A stretch of DNA of 28,163 nucleotides from Lewinellaceae bacterium (GCA_016711435.1 JADJSY010000061.1:1-28163); one strand, 5' to 3'; positions 8,052-18,530 are shown, counted from the stretch's first letter. Numbers and translations are program-made. Notes: a model not told the origin generated them from the sequence alone.

Positions 8052-9368
8052 TACCTCTCCGCTTTCTTCCAGAACCTTTCCATCGCCAAATACAGCTGCA
8101 CCATCATATCTTCTGTGGGCTGGTACTGCACCGTGGCGGCATACTGGCGGAAAATATCCTGTATTTGTTGTTCCGGCACTTCCGACACTACTGCCAGCCG
8201 GTGAATAAAATCACTGTCCGTACGAATGGCGCCGGTGCTGTGGTCCATCGGTGTGACTAAGCCGTAACGTTCGCGCACTTTAGCCAGGAACAGGCGCATA
8301 TTCTGCTGGCATAGCCCCTGGAAGTTGCGTTCGCGAAAATGCAGATTGGCGATGGTGCTGATGAACTGGTAGGAGGAATTTTCATTTTTGGGCAGAACCG
8401 GAATGATTTGCTGGCGGCGTTTTCCGCGAAAGAATAACCAGGCGGCAGCCATAGCGGCCAGGAGATACCAGGCCCAGGCCAGCGAAGGCTGCTGCAGAAT
8501 ATAACTTAACGGGTGTTCTTCATCGAGCGCCCGGCTGGATGCATTGCGGTTGTTGCGGCGGCGGCCGACGGCCTCCGGCACCCTGCTCAAAGCGTCCCAG
8601 TAAATATCGCCTTGCGGCAAATAAGAGAGTACGCCTTCCGCATAGCTGCGCAGTTCGGGGCGCAGCAGACTGAAATTTGAAAAAGCGATGGGGGTGGTAT
8701 GCAACAAAAACCGGCCTTTTCCGAAAGGAAACTCCGCAAAATTGATGCGCTGATCCAGGTAGCCCAATGGCTGCTGGGGCAGGCTGTCGCAGAAAAACCA
8801 GTTTTCGATATAATGCCAGTTATAGGGCTGCACGACATTTTGTTTCGAGTAGTAGCATTGCACCGAATCGGCCGGCAGCGCAGGCTGTCGCAAAGAAAGC
8901 CACACCCCTGTGTGTTGGTACAGCGAATAATCATCCCAGCCGTTTTCGTTGCATTCGTCGTAGTACAGGTGGAACATCAGGTCGAAGGGGATCGTCTTGC
9001 TCGAAATCAGGGCGGTATTTCCCGGCTTTCACAAAATCCAGCAAACGCGCCGTACTGATCGAATCCAGGTACATCGCTTCGCCAACGAACACATAGGTTG
9101 CGGACGTTGAAGGCGTTGAATCCTGCGGCAATTCCGTCGCTATGTTTTTTACCAGGTCTTTCAGTTGATGTTCAGGGAAATAATCATCCAGCAGGCGGTG
9201 CATCACCTGCGTGCCGTAAGGCTCGGTATTCGTCTCTTGGTAGGCTTTTTTATTCCAGGAATCATCCCAGTCGAATCGGGGCGACTGATTGCGGTAATAG
9301 TAAACCAGGCTACCCCCCAGCAAGAGCATAGCCAATGCAACAAGTATGATGATCTGGCGATTGGACAT
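8051..9368 (-). CDS. DUF4350-type membrane protein, frameshifted
   Basis: About 438 residues after correction. A single N-terminal transmembrane helix follows MSNRQ (IIILVALAMLLLGGSLVYYY). A soluble exported part follows (FDWDDSWNKKAYQETNTEPY, then TQVMHRLLDDYFP), and near residue 310 a second helix, LAWAWYLLAAMAAAWLFF, leads to a cytoplasmic C-terminal domain. This matches the layout of DUF4350 proteins, which in Bacteroidota often neighbour MoxR and DUF58/DUF4129 genes; their function is unknown. The frame breaks near 9018-9023 (TTT or CCC has one base too many). Correction gives FVKAGNTALISSKTIPFDLM. ATG 9368 starts just before the first helix. The family name is moderately sure; the topology is seen directly. 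Confidence 0.75.
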
Positions 9369-9385
9369 GGGGCAAAGATAAAAAG

Positions 9386-9646
9386 AGAAGTGAGAAGTGA
9401 GAGGCGAGAAGTGAGAGACATCCCGTTTAGCCGCTCTGATAGTTTTGAGTATGGTTTTCAGGCCTGTAATTGTGAATCGTGTTTAGTGTGGTGTTTCGTG
9501 TTTGGGGCAATGCCAAACCGAAGCCCCACACTAAACACCACACACTAAACACGATTCACAATTACAGGCCTGAAAAACCATACTCAAAACTATCAGAGCG
9601 GCTAAACGGGATGTCTCTCACTTCTCGCCTCTCACTTCTCACTTCT
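9386..9646. repeat. Composite ~122-base-arm inverted repeat E
   Basis: The left arm (9386-9507) and right arm (9522-9646) pair almost completely; the differences are two small indels and a few mismatches near the loop. The outer part is GTGAGAA-type heptamers (as in D). The middle is about 60 bases of unique sequence (including GACATCCCGTTTAGCCGC and CAGGCCTGTAATTGTGAATC). The inner part is GTGTTTA/GTGTTTC heptamers ending TTTGGGG (as in G). Its right end overlaps the stop codon of the vWA gene, and its left end lies 17 bases from the DUF4350 start. It is the longest hairpin of the window. Confidence 0.95.
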
Positions 9647-11692
9647 AAGACCGAACGACCATCAACTTCCCGCTCTGCATCCGGTTTTCATGCAAAATCC
9701 GGATGGTGTAAAAGCCTTCCTGCAAGTCGCTGACGACCACTGTGTGGCGACCCGATTGTGGTTGCTCGATTTTACGAACGGCTTTGCCTTCCGAATCGTA
9801 GATCGTGACCGATTCTACGGCCACAGGTAATTCGAGGGTAAATTGAGTGCTGGCGGGGTTGGGGTAGTACAAGGCCTGATCCGGCGCAGGTTGCTGCTGC
9901 TGATTGGGGTCTTCTTCAAAACGAATGCTTGATTTACCTTCGCAGGTTTTGATGGTTGTGTATTCCGTAATGACCCGTACCAGCAGGTCGTTGAGCAATT
10001 CCACTTTGTATTCGTCGGTGGTGGGTTCGAGGTGTTTGCCGCCGATACCGCTGTGGTCGGTCAGGAACACGTAGGTGCCGTTGGTGGCGAGACCGAAAAA
10101 TTTCATCAAAAATTCCGTGTCTTTCTGAATGCCGCTGGCCGTGACCGGTACGATGCGGATACCGAGGCGGGCAGCCTCGCGGATGCTGCGCTGTATACTC
10201 GCGATGACTTCCGGTTGATCGGCGTGCGGACTGGCGTCGAGCACCAGGAAACAGATACGGGCAATGGCGTTATCGCTCCATTTCTGGCTAAAAACGGCTT
10301 CTTCGAGTGCGCTGTGTACGGCTTCGGGGTAATCGCCGCCGCCGCCCGCAAATTGTTTGCGGATAAAATCCACCGTTTGGGAAATATCGGGGAAAGGCCG
10401 CTGCTTTTGGTGATGTACTCATCGCCTTTATCGCGGTAAAACACCGTTCCCATGCGAAAATCCAGTTCGGGGTTGTTGCCTTTTGCGCGACCGATCACAT
10501 CGAGTAATTCCGTTTTCAGGTATTCGATTTCGTCGCCCATACTGCCCGTGGCATCCACGGCCCAGACGATGTCCACTTTTTTGGGCGCGTTGCATTCCAC
10601 CTGTATCTGGTGGCGGTTGATACCGTCTTTGGCGGGTTTCAGGGTGTTTATTGTTTCCTTTCTGCCATCGATCCATACTTCTGCGCGCAGGTTGGCGTAT
10701 TCTTTCTGGTCAAAAAAACCGGCCCAGAGTTCTGCTTTGCCGCTGTTGTCGGTTCTGCTTTCCCACAGCATGTCACCGCTGCCGGTCGTCAGTTTTACAT
10801 ACGCATCCGCTACCGGGAAATCTTCGGCGTTGGTTAGCAGCACGGTGTAGCGCTGACTTGGAAAACACTGATACGTTTTTTGAAATGCACTGATTTCACC
10901 GTCTGTCAGCAAATCGACCCAGTGGCGGTTCCAGTTGTGCAGGTCGTTCCATTCGCCGGCTGTGAGCAGGCCTGCGCGTGGGTTGGGTGTGGTGCTTGTC
11001 GGGCCGCCGGGTATGGTTTTGTCCATTTCTCTTTCGCCGAGATCTTCATACCGCTCCGCTTTTGCAGCGTATTCACGAGGCTCGGTGGGCGCCACCAACA
11101 TTTCAGTCACTACAGGCTCAGCGGTCGATGGAGGGCCGCTGTAGTCGCCGCGGCTGCGTTTGAAGTCCGATTTTTCAGGTGTGGCAGACATTGGCACAGG
11201 CGCTGGAGCGGCCGATTTTGCAGCGGGCGCCGATTTCCTTTTGGTATGCGTAGCGCCGAGGGGCGCTGTAGCCGCTCTGTCATCGCTTGAATAAGCGATA
11301 TCTGAGGACATGAGCGCATCTCTGGCAACAGATTGGTGGTAGCCGGTAACGACCACCTCGTCCAAAGTGGAGGTGCTGGCCGTCAGTTGGAATAATACGC
11401 TGCTGGTAATGCCCTGTTTTACAACGATTTCCGTGTACCGAATCGCAACAAAACCCGCGCGCGCGGCTTCCACATCGTAAGTGCCCGGCTCGAGTTCGAG
11501 GTTGAATTTTCCTTCCACATCCGTGGCGGCGCTTTTGACCAATGTTTTGTTTTTCAGGACGTTCACAGTTGCCCTTGCGATGGCTTTGCCGGCGTTGTCG
11601 GTTACCGTTCCGTTTAAAATTGTTTTATCCGCAGTGTTAAAAAGGCCGGCCACAGCAAGCCAGCAGGAAGTGAGGAAGAGTGTAAATTTCAT
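9645..11692 (-). CDS. Secreted carboxypeptidase-regulatory-like / vWA / T9SS-sorted protein, frameshifted
   Basis: About 680 residues. The order is: signal peptide (MKFTLFLTSCWLAVAG); a carboxypeptidase regulatory-like beta domain (LNGTVTDNAGKAIARATVNV); a LDEVVVTGYH motif like the plug start of SusC/TonB receptors; an Ala/Pro/Ser-rich linker; a von Willebrand A domain with the metal site DATGSMGDE; the GGGGDYPEAVHSAL segment; and a C-terminal T9SS type A-like domain (YYPNPASTQFTLEL ... GKLMVV). It is probably surface-exposed and binds metal and a protein partner. The frame breaks near 10390-10405 (one base missing), after GDEYITKSS and before PFPDISQTVDF. The start is ATG 11692 (or in-frame 11704). 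It is followed by repeat E. Confidence 0.85.
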
Positions 11693-11796
11693 GATCGTAA
11701 GCATTTTTGGTTTGGAAAACGGGTACTCAAAAGCAGGTATGTGCGGAATGGATGCGTGCATTTGGGAAAATGCATACGGCGGGGAAAAAAGTTTGG

Positions 11797-11975
11797 AAAA
11801 GGTTGAGGTTTGAGAAGTTGGGTTTATTGTTTGAAAGGTTTGATGGTTTTGAGGTGGTAACGAAATGCCTGAGTGATAACCCAAGCCGGAACAGTTCAAA
11901 CTTGAGTCACTCAGGCATTTCGTTACCACCCTCAACATCTCAACCTCAAACCTCAACAATCTCAACCCTCAACAT
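11797..11975. repeat. Long inverted repeat F (GTTGAGG/TTTGAGA words)
   Basis: A perfect 24-base core stem, GGTGGTAACGAAATGCCTGA (within 11853-11876), pairs with 11907-11930. Outside it the left side has GTTGAGG/TTTGAGA/AGTTGGG heptamers, and the right side has CTCAACC/CTCAAAC words that pair only loosely. It lies upstream of the vWA gene and downstream of the transferase stop (11983-11985), separated from that stop by a T6 run. The core resembles the GAAATGCTTGAGTATCAACC flank of repeat C. Confidence 0.85.
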
Positions 11976-11982
11976 TTTTTCA

Positions 11983-12925
11983 TCATCTAAACAACACCTT
12001 CCCCAGCCGGAACAACGGCGACCACGCGCGCCGCAGCCTGAAATAGGGCTGTTGTGCAGCGCCGAACTGGCGTCGCACCCGTTCGATCGGTCGCACCATG
12101 CTGCCCAAAAAATCAAACATGGGCAATTGCAGCACTTCATGGGTGTAGCGAATCATTTCCCAGATGAGCAAAATACCTGCGCCGGAAGCGCGCAGCTTCG
12201 GGTCGTCGCCCGCCATGAGCAGGTAGGCCGATTGATTGTCCCAGGCCAGATACCCGACGGAATGAACGGCGCCGGTTTTCTGGTCGATTGCCATAAATAT
12301 TTCCCGTCGGCTTCGTTCCAGCAGCGCTGCGTCGAGGCGGGTCAGCACATCCGTGGCAACGGGAACCTTCAAGCCCTTCTGCACAAAACTGCTGTTGTGG
12401 ATTTGTATAAACTCCGCCAGCGTGCCACCTGTTTTTACTACTACCTGTTGCTGCGCCCGGGGAATTTTCTGGTTGCGGTAGTCTGCTGAAATATGCGACC
12501 AGGACTTATCTAAATCATTGATTTTTAAATATATAAGAATATCGCGTGCTCTGTTGAAATCCTTTCCAGAAAAAAGGCAGCCAGTTGTTGACCTGGTAAG
12601 GAAAATCCTGCTCGAAAGCAGCCAGTCCGGGCGGCAATTGGTCAATCAGTTCTTCCATTAGTCCCGGTTCCTTGCGCAGATTGCGCCGGCCCTGCGCAAT
12701 ATAAGGCCCTATCATGCGGGCAAGTGGAGGCATTGCCACGTACGTCCAGATGAATTTTTTTTTCAGGAAATAAGGCCAGACGGCCACGACCCGGCCCGCT
12801 TTTTCGAGCACTAACGCGTCCCAGTCACCGCCTTCACAAACGGCATCGAGGTACCAGTCCTGCATGAACAGGGGGAAATCAGCAGGCGCTTCGGCGCAAA
12901 ACCGGCGGTAGAGCGAGTTTTTCAT
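11983..12925 (-). CDS. FemAB/GNAT-like acyltransferase, frameshifted
   Basis: About 313 residues after correction. The segments WYLDAVCEGGDWDALVLEKA and VVAVWPYFLKKK in the N-terminal half, and HNSSFVQKGLKVP, SVGYLAWDNQSAYLLMAGDD and GAGILLIWEMIRY in the C-terminal half, match the double GNAT fold of FemAB-like proteins. Those proteins transfer aminoacyl or acyl groups in cell-wall or polysaccharide chemistry; the substrate here is unknown. No signal peptide is seen, so it is probably cytoplasmic. The frame breaks in the run T5A3 at 12522-12529 (one base too many); correction gives SYILKINDLDKSW. ATG 12925 lies one base from the arm of repeat G, so the gene may be expressed from the Omp85 gene upstream or from a promoter in the repeat. 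Confidence 0.7.
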
Positions 12926-13026
12926 CGTGTTTGGTGTATGGTGTTTCGTGTTTGGGGCTTTGCCTTTGGCACCGTGAGTGGTTTAGGCGTGCCCCCCCAA
13001 ACACGAAACACCATACACTAAACACG
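12926..13026. repeat. Inverted repeat G (GTGTTTA heptads)
   Basis: The 32-base arms 12926-12957 and 12995-13026 differ at one position; the loop is 37 bases. The arm is the heptamer series GTGTTTG, GTGTATG, GTGTTTC, GTGTTTG plus GGG. It fills the space between the transferase start codon (12925) and the Omp85 stop codon (13028-13030). The same inner words form the tip of repeat E. Confidence 0.92.
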
Positions 13027-13027
13027 T

Positions 13028-14468
13028 TTAAAATCCTGTATTAATCCGCAGAAAAAAACCACTCTGCCCCAGATCATTGCGGCTCCATTCCAGGCGCGCT
13101 GTTTTATTGTAATAGGCAACGACATCAATACCAACCCCGTATCCGTACATGGTGCGGTTCACAAACGGGTTGTTTTCTCCGTAAAAAGGATCGTTGCTGT
13201 ACCCCACATCGTTGTTGAGGGACAGGTATACTTTCAGTGGAAAATTTTGAAATGCCTTCACCGGGATAATTTTCCCGAAATGAAAAGTGCGGTTCAAAAT
13301 TTCGTAGTGAAAAGAAGTTTTTGCGATCACAAAATCGAGTCCGTCGGCCACATAATATTCATATCCGCGCACAAAGTTATTCCCATATCCCAATCCCTGG
13401 TTGTTGTAATACGGCGGGCGGCGGCGCGGCAAACTCATCCTGCCGGCGGTCACAATCGCCAGGCTCAGTTTGGGCGTGAATTTATAATACCGGTCATATT
13501 CCGCATAGATTCGGGTGAGGTGCAGGTCTTCGGCGGGGATAAACCCGTTTTGGCGCAGCTCGAAGGTGGCGCGCCAGCCTTGCAGGGGGTAGGGCCGTAT
13601 GTCGAGCCGGTCGACGGAAAAATTATAGATCAGGCTGAGATGGCGTTGTTTGCGCCGCCCGTTCAGAAAGAAATTTGGATTGAGCTGCGCGATGGTATCC
13701 GCAACTTCATTTTGATTGTATTCACTTGTAAACGTGTGGGTAATAAACAATTTGGGGCCGCCAGATCAGCCCGGTACTTGCCCGGAAACGTTTGATGTAC
13801 CACTGCTCGGGATCGGTAATAAACAGAATTTTATTTCCGTCCGTTTGGTAGGCCACTTCGTGGTTGCGACTGTAAGAAATGGCTGCTTGCAGGCCCAGGG
13901 TCTGGTTTTTATTGACATTGGGGTGGCGGTATGCGAGTTCGTATTTGTTGGAATAGCCGAATTGGAGTTTGGTTTTGAACAAATCGGCCTGACCGGTAAA
14001 GTTCAGCCAGTTCAGGTCGATGCCGTAGTTGACCCTTCTCAGGGAATGGTTGAATTCATTCCACCAGACATTAAAATTGCGGTCGGCCAATTCAAACAAA
14101 GGTACCGGAAAAATATACCAGCCTTCCTGTAGCCGGATTTGGAGGGTGACGCGGTTTTGTTCGTCCCAGGTCAGTATATTGATAATGGCGCTGGCAAAAA
14201 TACCGAGGTTCATCAGCCGGAGGCTGTTTCGTTCGAGGGTAGTGCCCAGTTCAACCACCGAAATGGAATCGCCTGCCACAAACTCCAGCTCCCGCAGGAT
14301 CAGATTGGCGCTTGTTTTGCGATTCCCGTCAATGTTAATGCTATCGATAAATACGAAGCCGGGCGCCAAAGAGTCACCTTGAGCCGATGCCTCCCGCCAT
14401 ATAATAGTACAAAAAATAAGCAGTAGAAAAGTCCTGATATCCAGGCGATTATTCAATCGGCAAGTCAT
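13028..14468 (-). CDS. Omp85/BamA-TamA-like outer membrane protein, frameshifted
   Basis: About 479 residues. A signal peptide (hydrophobic TFLLLIFCTII, cleaved near REASAQ) is followed by a POTRA-like domain (FVFIDSINIDGNRKTSANLI, with LRELEFVAGD). The rest is a beta-barrel rich in alternating aromatic strands (WLNFTGQADLFKTKLQFGY, RYYKFTPKLSLAI, GLGYGNNFVRGYEYY), ending in an aromatic residue (FFLRINTGF) as outer membrane barrels do. Omp85 proteins insert or export proteins across the outer membrane. It is shorter than BamA and has only one clear POTRA, so it is more like a small surface-antigen paralogue. The frame breaks at GGGG 13754-13757 (one G too many); correction gives WRPKLFITHTFTSEY. 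ATG 14468 starts the signal peptide. Confidence 0.8.
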
Positions 14469-14600
14469 GCGCGGCAGTTAAAAAACCTGTTTTTGGGGCA
14501 AAAATCTGTACAAAACGCTCAAATTACCGCCTCCTGGCTTCATAAAACGTCATAAACTGCAAAAAAAGCATAATTTCGGCATATTTTATGCGTGTTACGC

Positions 14601-14608
14601 TACCTTTG
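14601..14608 (+). promoter_or_regulatory. Possible -7 promoter box for the coiled-coil gene
   Basis: TACCTTTG fits the Bacteroidota -7 consensus TAnnTTTG and lies 32 bases before the chosen ATG. No good -33 TTTG is present at the right distance; the nearest is TTTC at 14574-14577, 23 bases away. The 14469-14640 stretch separates two divergent genes and holds nothing else I can support. Confidence 0.45.
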
Positions 14609-14640
14609 GACAAAAAGAAAGAGACTTGGATCTGATTGAT

Positions 14641-15528
14641 ATGATGCAAGACCCCGTTTTCTACGGGTTGGTATGGGCCATTTTCACGGTTGTTGGCGTG
14701 ATACTGGGTTGGACGTTGCGTGCCAACTATCCGGAACAGGAAGTGCGCAGTGCGCTTTCCAGAACCGAACAGGAAAAAAACACTTTAGCAAGGCTTTATA
14801 CCCACGTCAAACACCAGCACGACCTGCGCGAGGCAGACTTCAGACGCGCTTCTATGGAATTGGGTACACTTCGCGATCAATTGGTCGTCATGGAATCCGA
14901 CCGCGCCCGGCGTACCAGCCTCGAACAGACTTATTCGCCCCGGCTCGAAAAGGCCGAAGCCAATGCCGCGCAATACGCCCAAAAAGTGGCGGCCCTGGAA
15001 GTGTTAGCAGGCAGCCTGCGTACCCGCAATGCCGAAATGAATGCCGAACTGCTGCGTATGCAGGAAGAGCTCAACGCCTGGCAGGTGTTGTACCACGATT
15101 TTCAGGCCATGCAGCGCAAACTCGCAGCCTTTGAACAAAACACCGCCTGGCTCGACAGCGAGCGCACTAAATTGAAGCAGCAACTGGAAATTGCCCGTAT
15201 CGAAATCGAAAACCTCCAGTTGCAATTGCTCCAGCAAAATGCCCAGGTAGCCGTCAGCCCACAAAAATCGGCTGCTCAGGGCGACCGGCACGGCGGCCCC
15301 GCTGCGCCCGAAAACACCGACGACCTGAAAATTATCAACGGCGTCAATCCTTTCGCCGAACAACAATTGTTCGCGCTGGGCATCCACACCTTTGCACAGA
15401 TCAGCCGCTGGGACGACAATGCTATCCTCGCTTTCGCCAAGGCGCTGAATATCAGCCCCGGGAAAATTTACCAGGAGGACTGGGTGGGGCAGGCGAAGCA
15501 TTTGGTGACGGGGGGGGAGAATTTTTAA
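14641..15528 (+). CDS. Membrane-anchored coiled-coil protein with a helix-hairpin-helix-like C-terminus
   Basis: About 295 residues from ATG 14641 (an in-frame TTG at 14626 is also possible). One N-terminal helix (FYGLVWAIFTVVGVILGW) anchors the protein. A long charged coiled coil follows (roughly residues 35-190, for example TEQEKNTLARLYTHVKHQHD and LEKAEANAAQYAQKVAALE), then a linker. The last 65 residues (DDLKIINGVNPFAEQQLFAL, then TFAQISRWDD and IYQEDWVGQAKHL) match the helix-hairpin-helix type domain found at the ends of several ribosomal-protein-L21-like and NuoE-like proteins, which may bind nucleic acid or protein. Function unknown. A G7 run at 15510-15516 is a possible indel site, but the frame reads through. 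It is convergent with the next gene, only 16 bases apart. Confidence 0.7.
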   Translation: MMQDPVFYGLVWAIFTVVGVILGWTLRANYPEQEVRSALSRTEQEKNTLARLYTHVKHQHDLREADFRRASMELGTLRDQLVVMESDRARRTSLEQTYSPRLEKAEANAAQYAQKVAALEVLAGSLRTRNAEMNAELLRMQEELNAWQVLYHDFQAMQRKLAAFEQNTAWLDSERTKLKQQLEIARIEIENLQLQLLQQNAQVAVSPQKSAAQGDRHGGPAAPENTDDLKIINGVNPFAEQQLFALGIHTFAQISRWDDNAILAFAKALNISPGKIYQEDWVGQAKHLVTGGENF

Positions 15529-15544
15529 AGGAAGGCAAATCGCC

Positions 15545-16087
15545 TCATATTTGTTTACCCCGGTTCATCAATTTACCAATTAAGCCCCCTACAATCAGCA
15601 AAACAATCACCCCAAACACAACCCACTTCAGCAATTTAAAAGCCTCGCAAAAGGTAGCGACCGTCACAGATTGTTGTGGAAAAGACTGGAGCAGCCCGAC
15701 AATACAAATATTTTCAGCATAGTCGAAAAGCAGCATAACAAACGGCAGTGTGTTTACCCGGGCGTACGACGTGTTTCGGTACAAAAGGGTCAGTACGGTC
15801 CCGAATAAAAAAGCATATACAATGGGATACGCTACATCTGTCGTCATTTCGGTTCTGGCATAATAGGCCCGGGCTGCATCGCCGTATCCGGCAACCATAT
15901 CCAGGCTTTTTTGCGGGTTGAAGCCAACAGTCAGGTCGATGACACCAACGGTTTTCCCTGCCAGTTCGTTGATTTTTGCCTCGGCATTTTTTAAAAAGTA
16001 GGCGGGGAACGATATGTACAACGCCAGGAATACTACCAGGCTTTTCCAGTTTGCAATGCAGTGGAGGAAATTGGAAATTGTTTTCAT
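15545..16087 (-). CDS. Four-helix integral membrane protein of unknown function
   Basis: The protein has 180 residues. Four hydrophobic segments are visible: SLVVFLALYISFPAYFL, YPIVYAFLFGTVLTLLY, LPFVMLLFDYAENICIVGLL and WVVFGVIVLLIVGGLIG. Between the first two is a soluble loop of about 60 residues (KINELAGKTVGVIDLTVGFN). The short basic tail MNRGKQI is probably cytoplasmic. I do not recognise a named family. The frame is intact and the ATG at 16087 is the first Met. It lies 25 bases behind the subtilase stop on the same strand, so the two may share a transcript. Confidence 0.7.
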   Translation of the reverse strand: MKTISNFLHCIANWKSLVVFLALYISFPAYFLKNAEAKINELAGKTVGVIDLTVGFNPQKSLDMVAGYGDAARAYYARTEMTTDVAYPIVYAFLFGTVLTLLYRNTSYARVNTLPFVMLLFDYAENICIVGLLQSFPQQSVTVATFCEAFKLLKWVVFGVIVLLIVGGLIGKLMNRGKQI

Positions 16088-16112
16088 TAGTGCGATGTTA
16101 TTTGGTTGATAA

Positions 16113-18494
16113 TCAATTGGTTCGGGTGGCCGCCAATTTTCCCCTTGCCTCCCCTATTCGCCAAAAATACGTCCCTGCCTGCATTTCCGGCAACTGCACG
16201 GGCGTGTGAATTTCCGTCAGCAGGCTGCTCCATATTTCCCGTCCGGCAATATCGAACAATTGAAACAGCGCATTTTCACCGGGGCTGTTGACTACAACAT
16301 GTAGTATGCCATTGCTGGTGAAAGGGTTGGGGAAAATACGGATGCCGTTTGTGCCACCCACGTATACCGGTATGATGTCCGAATAAATTGCCCGTCCGTC
16401 GTGGAGCAGCACTTTCGCCCGGTAGCGGTTGATGCCTGCGTCCGGGTTCAAGTCTGCCCACTCAAAATGCAGCCTATCTGCATTTTCAGTAAAAAGGGTA
16501 TTGAAAACACCATTTTTTTCTTTTTCGAGTGCAACGCTTTGGGCATTGTAAAACGTCCCAAGTTGCAGGCCTGTTTGTACGACACCCTGTTCCGGCACGA
16601 GTTCGGCGAAGAAGACAGAGACATAACAACCGGCGCCCTGTTGATCGGGATCGGGGGCGGCGCTGCGCATACCGTAAATCCCATGTTCCACAGGCGAGAC
16701 GGCAAAACGCATTTGTGGATACTCAACTTTGGAAAAGACCCATGAACTATCGTTTGTAACAAAAAGCGGCTCCAGGTAGCGTTCGCCCAGGCCCCATACC
16801 TGGTATCCGGCGCCTGGCGCTGCGCTTCCCCAGTACAAAAAAGTGGAATCGGGGCAATCAAAGCCGACTTTTATCTGCGTAGGCGATGCAATCAAAAAAG
16901 TATCGGAAACAAAGGTTTCCGCGCCGATTTGTACCCGTACCTGTGCCAGACCGTAGCCGGCAGGTTCCCAGGAAAAGTAGTTGTTTTGTAGTAAAACGGC
17001 GCTATCGAGGGTGACCCACAAGGGCGCGTCGATGTTTTTCCAGGAAATACGGCCTGTAGCGGAGTCCGGCCAGGTAGTCGTCGCCAGCAGTCAGGGGCCG
17101 GTTTCCCGGTACCAACAGGTCGTTTTACGGGGCATGACCATTCAAAAAATCGGGCAGGCGTCAGGTCCGTTACCAGGGCAAAAGACTGGTGGTTTCCCTC
17201 CGCAATACGGCGGCCTTCCACCTGGACGGTATAGTCGCCAGGAATCACATTGGAAATACATATTTGCTCCGTGTTGTTGAGTGTATCGGTCGTTGCGTTG
17301 CGGGGGCTGCCAGGGAGTCCGGGTCGGGGAAGGAAGACAATACGAAGGGATACCAGATTTGTCCGTTTGGGTCTGTGACCCGAAGGTCCAGATCATGCAC
17401 CAGGGGGCTGGATACGCCGATTTCGGCAGGCGGATCATTCCAGGCCAGGGTTATTTTGAGGTTTTGGTCCTGCTGCGCAGTGACCGGAATTGTGAAGAGT
17501 GCTTTTGCGCCTTCCTGCACACTATCCTGCCAAACTAAGCCTTCTTTGGCTATTTGCAGCGCTTTTTTTACGTTCAAATTACCATACCCGGAAGCATAGT
17601 CCGGCCCCGGGTTTTCTATATCCGTAGCGCCGGTCAGCAAGGTGGCGCGCACTAACTCGGCACGCGGCATCTGACCTAAACGCGATACATACGCTTGCTG
17701 TACCAGTGCCGCAGCGCCGACACCAGGGCCGCTGACTCTGAACTTCCGCCGCCGCCGTAAGCGACCAGGTCGGGCTTGAGGCGGCCGGCATAATCGGGGC
17801 CTTTTGAACTGTACGCCTGCACCCGGTTGAACGAATCTACGGCGCCTACGGTCAGAATATTTTTGGCCATTTTAAAACTGCCGGTAATGGTGGCAAAATC
17901 GGGAATGCCGTTGTACAAGCCACTGCCCACTGTTTCCGCACCTTTGTTTCCTGCGGAAAAAACATGCACCAAATATGGATTTTCCAGTGTGCTTTGGTCA
18001 TATAACTGCGCTAAATCGCTGTACCGGTAATCTATATCCGAACCGTAAGCATGTGTCTGGACGCTGATTTGGTGCCTCGTATAATCGGCTGGCAAATCGG
18101 GTCTCAGGCCGGCAAAAGTAGACGAACTGATTCGGGCGCCGGGCGCAACGCCCAATGCCTCGGAGTCGGTTGTGCCCGCGCCGGCAGCCAATGTGCCGAT
18201 AATAGAAGCGTGTATGCTTAAAATATTGGATGCAAGCCCGGAGGAAACGTAGCGTCCTTTAAAATCGACATCGGATGAGTCAAACCGGAATTCCTTGATG
18301 GAAATGGTGATGCCTTCACCTTTGAACTGCGGGTAATGCCGGTGGGCGGCATTGATCTGGTTGACGAAGAGGTTGTGGCCGGGTACGGACAATTCTGCTA
18401 TCGGGGTTTGAGCAGGCAAGCGGGACGCAGCGCCTGCAAAAACAGAAAGCATCCACATACAACATGAAAGGCGCGTGTCAGAAAAAAAGTTCAT
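16113..18494 (-). CDS. Secreted S8 (subtilisin-like) serine protease with T9SS-type C-terminus, three frameshifts
   Basis: About 794 residues after correction. A signal peptide ends near ASRLPAQ. The S8 domain shows the aspartate region ISIKEFRFDSSDVDFKGR, the histidine region SIHASIIGTLAAGAG, the oxyanion Asn region HVFSAGNKGAE and the serine region GGGGSSESAALVS; SSKGP and KPDLVAYG are family landmarks. A beta-rich region (KITLAWNDPPAE, LVHDLDLRVTDPNG) is typical of the proprotein-convertase-like domain of Bacteroidota S8 proteins. The C-terminus (IFPNPFTSNG ... AGTYFWRI) is a T9SS type A-like sorting domain. Frame breaks, each one missing base, lie near 17717, 17290 and 17085. ATG 18494 begins the signal peptide; upstream in-frame ATGs at 18506 and 18515 are possible. 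With three breaks a genuine pseudogene cannot be excluded, but the conserved motifs argue otherwise. Confidence 0.85.
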
Positions 18495-18530
18495 TGCAAA
18501 AGGCATGAAAATCAATATATTATAAATAAT

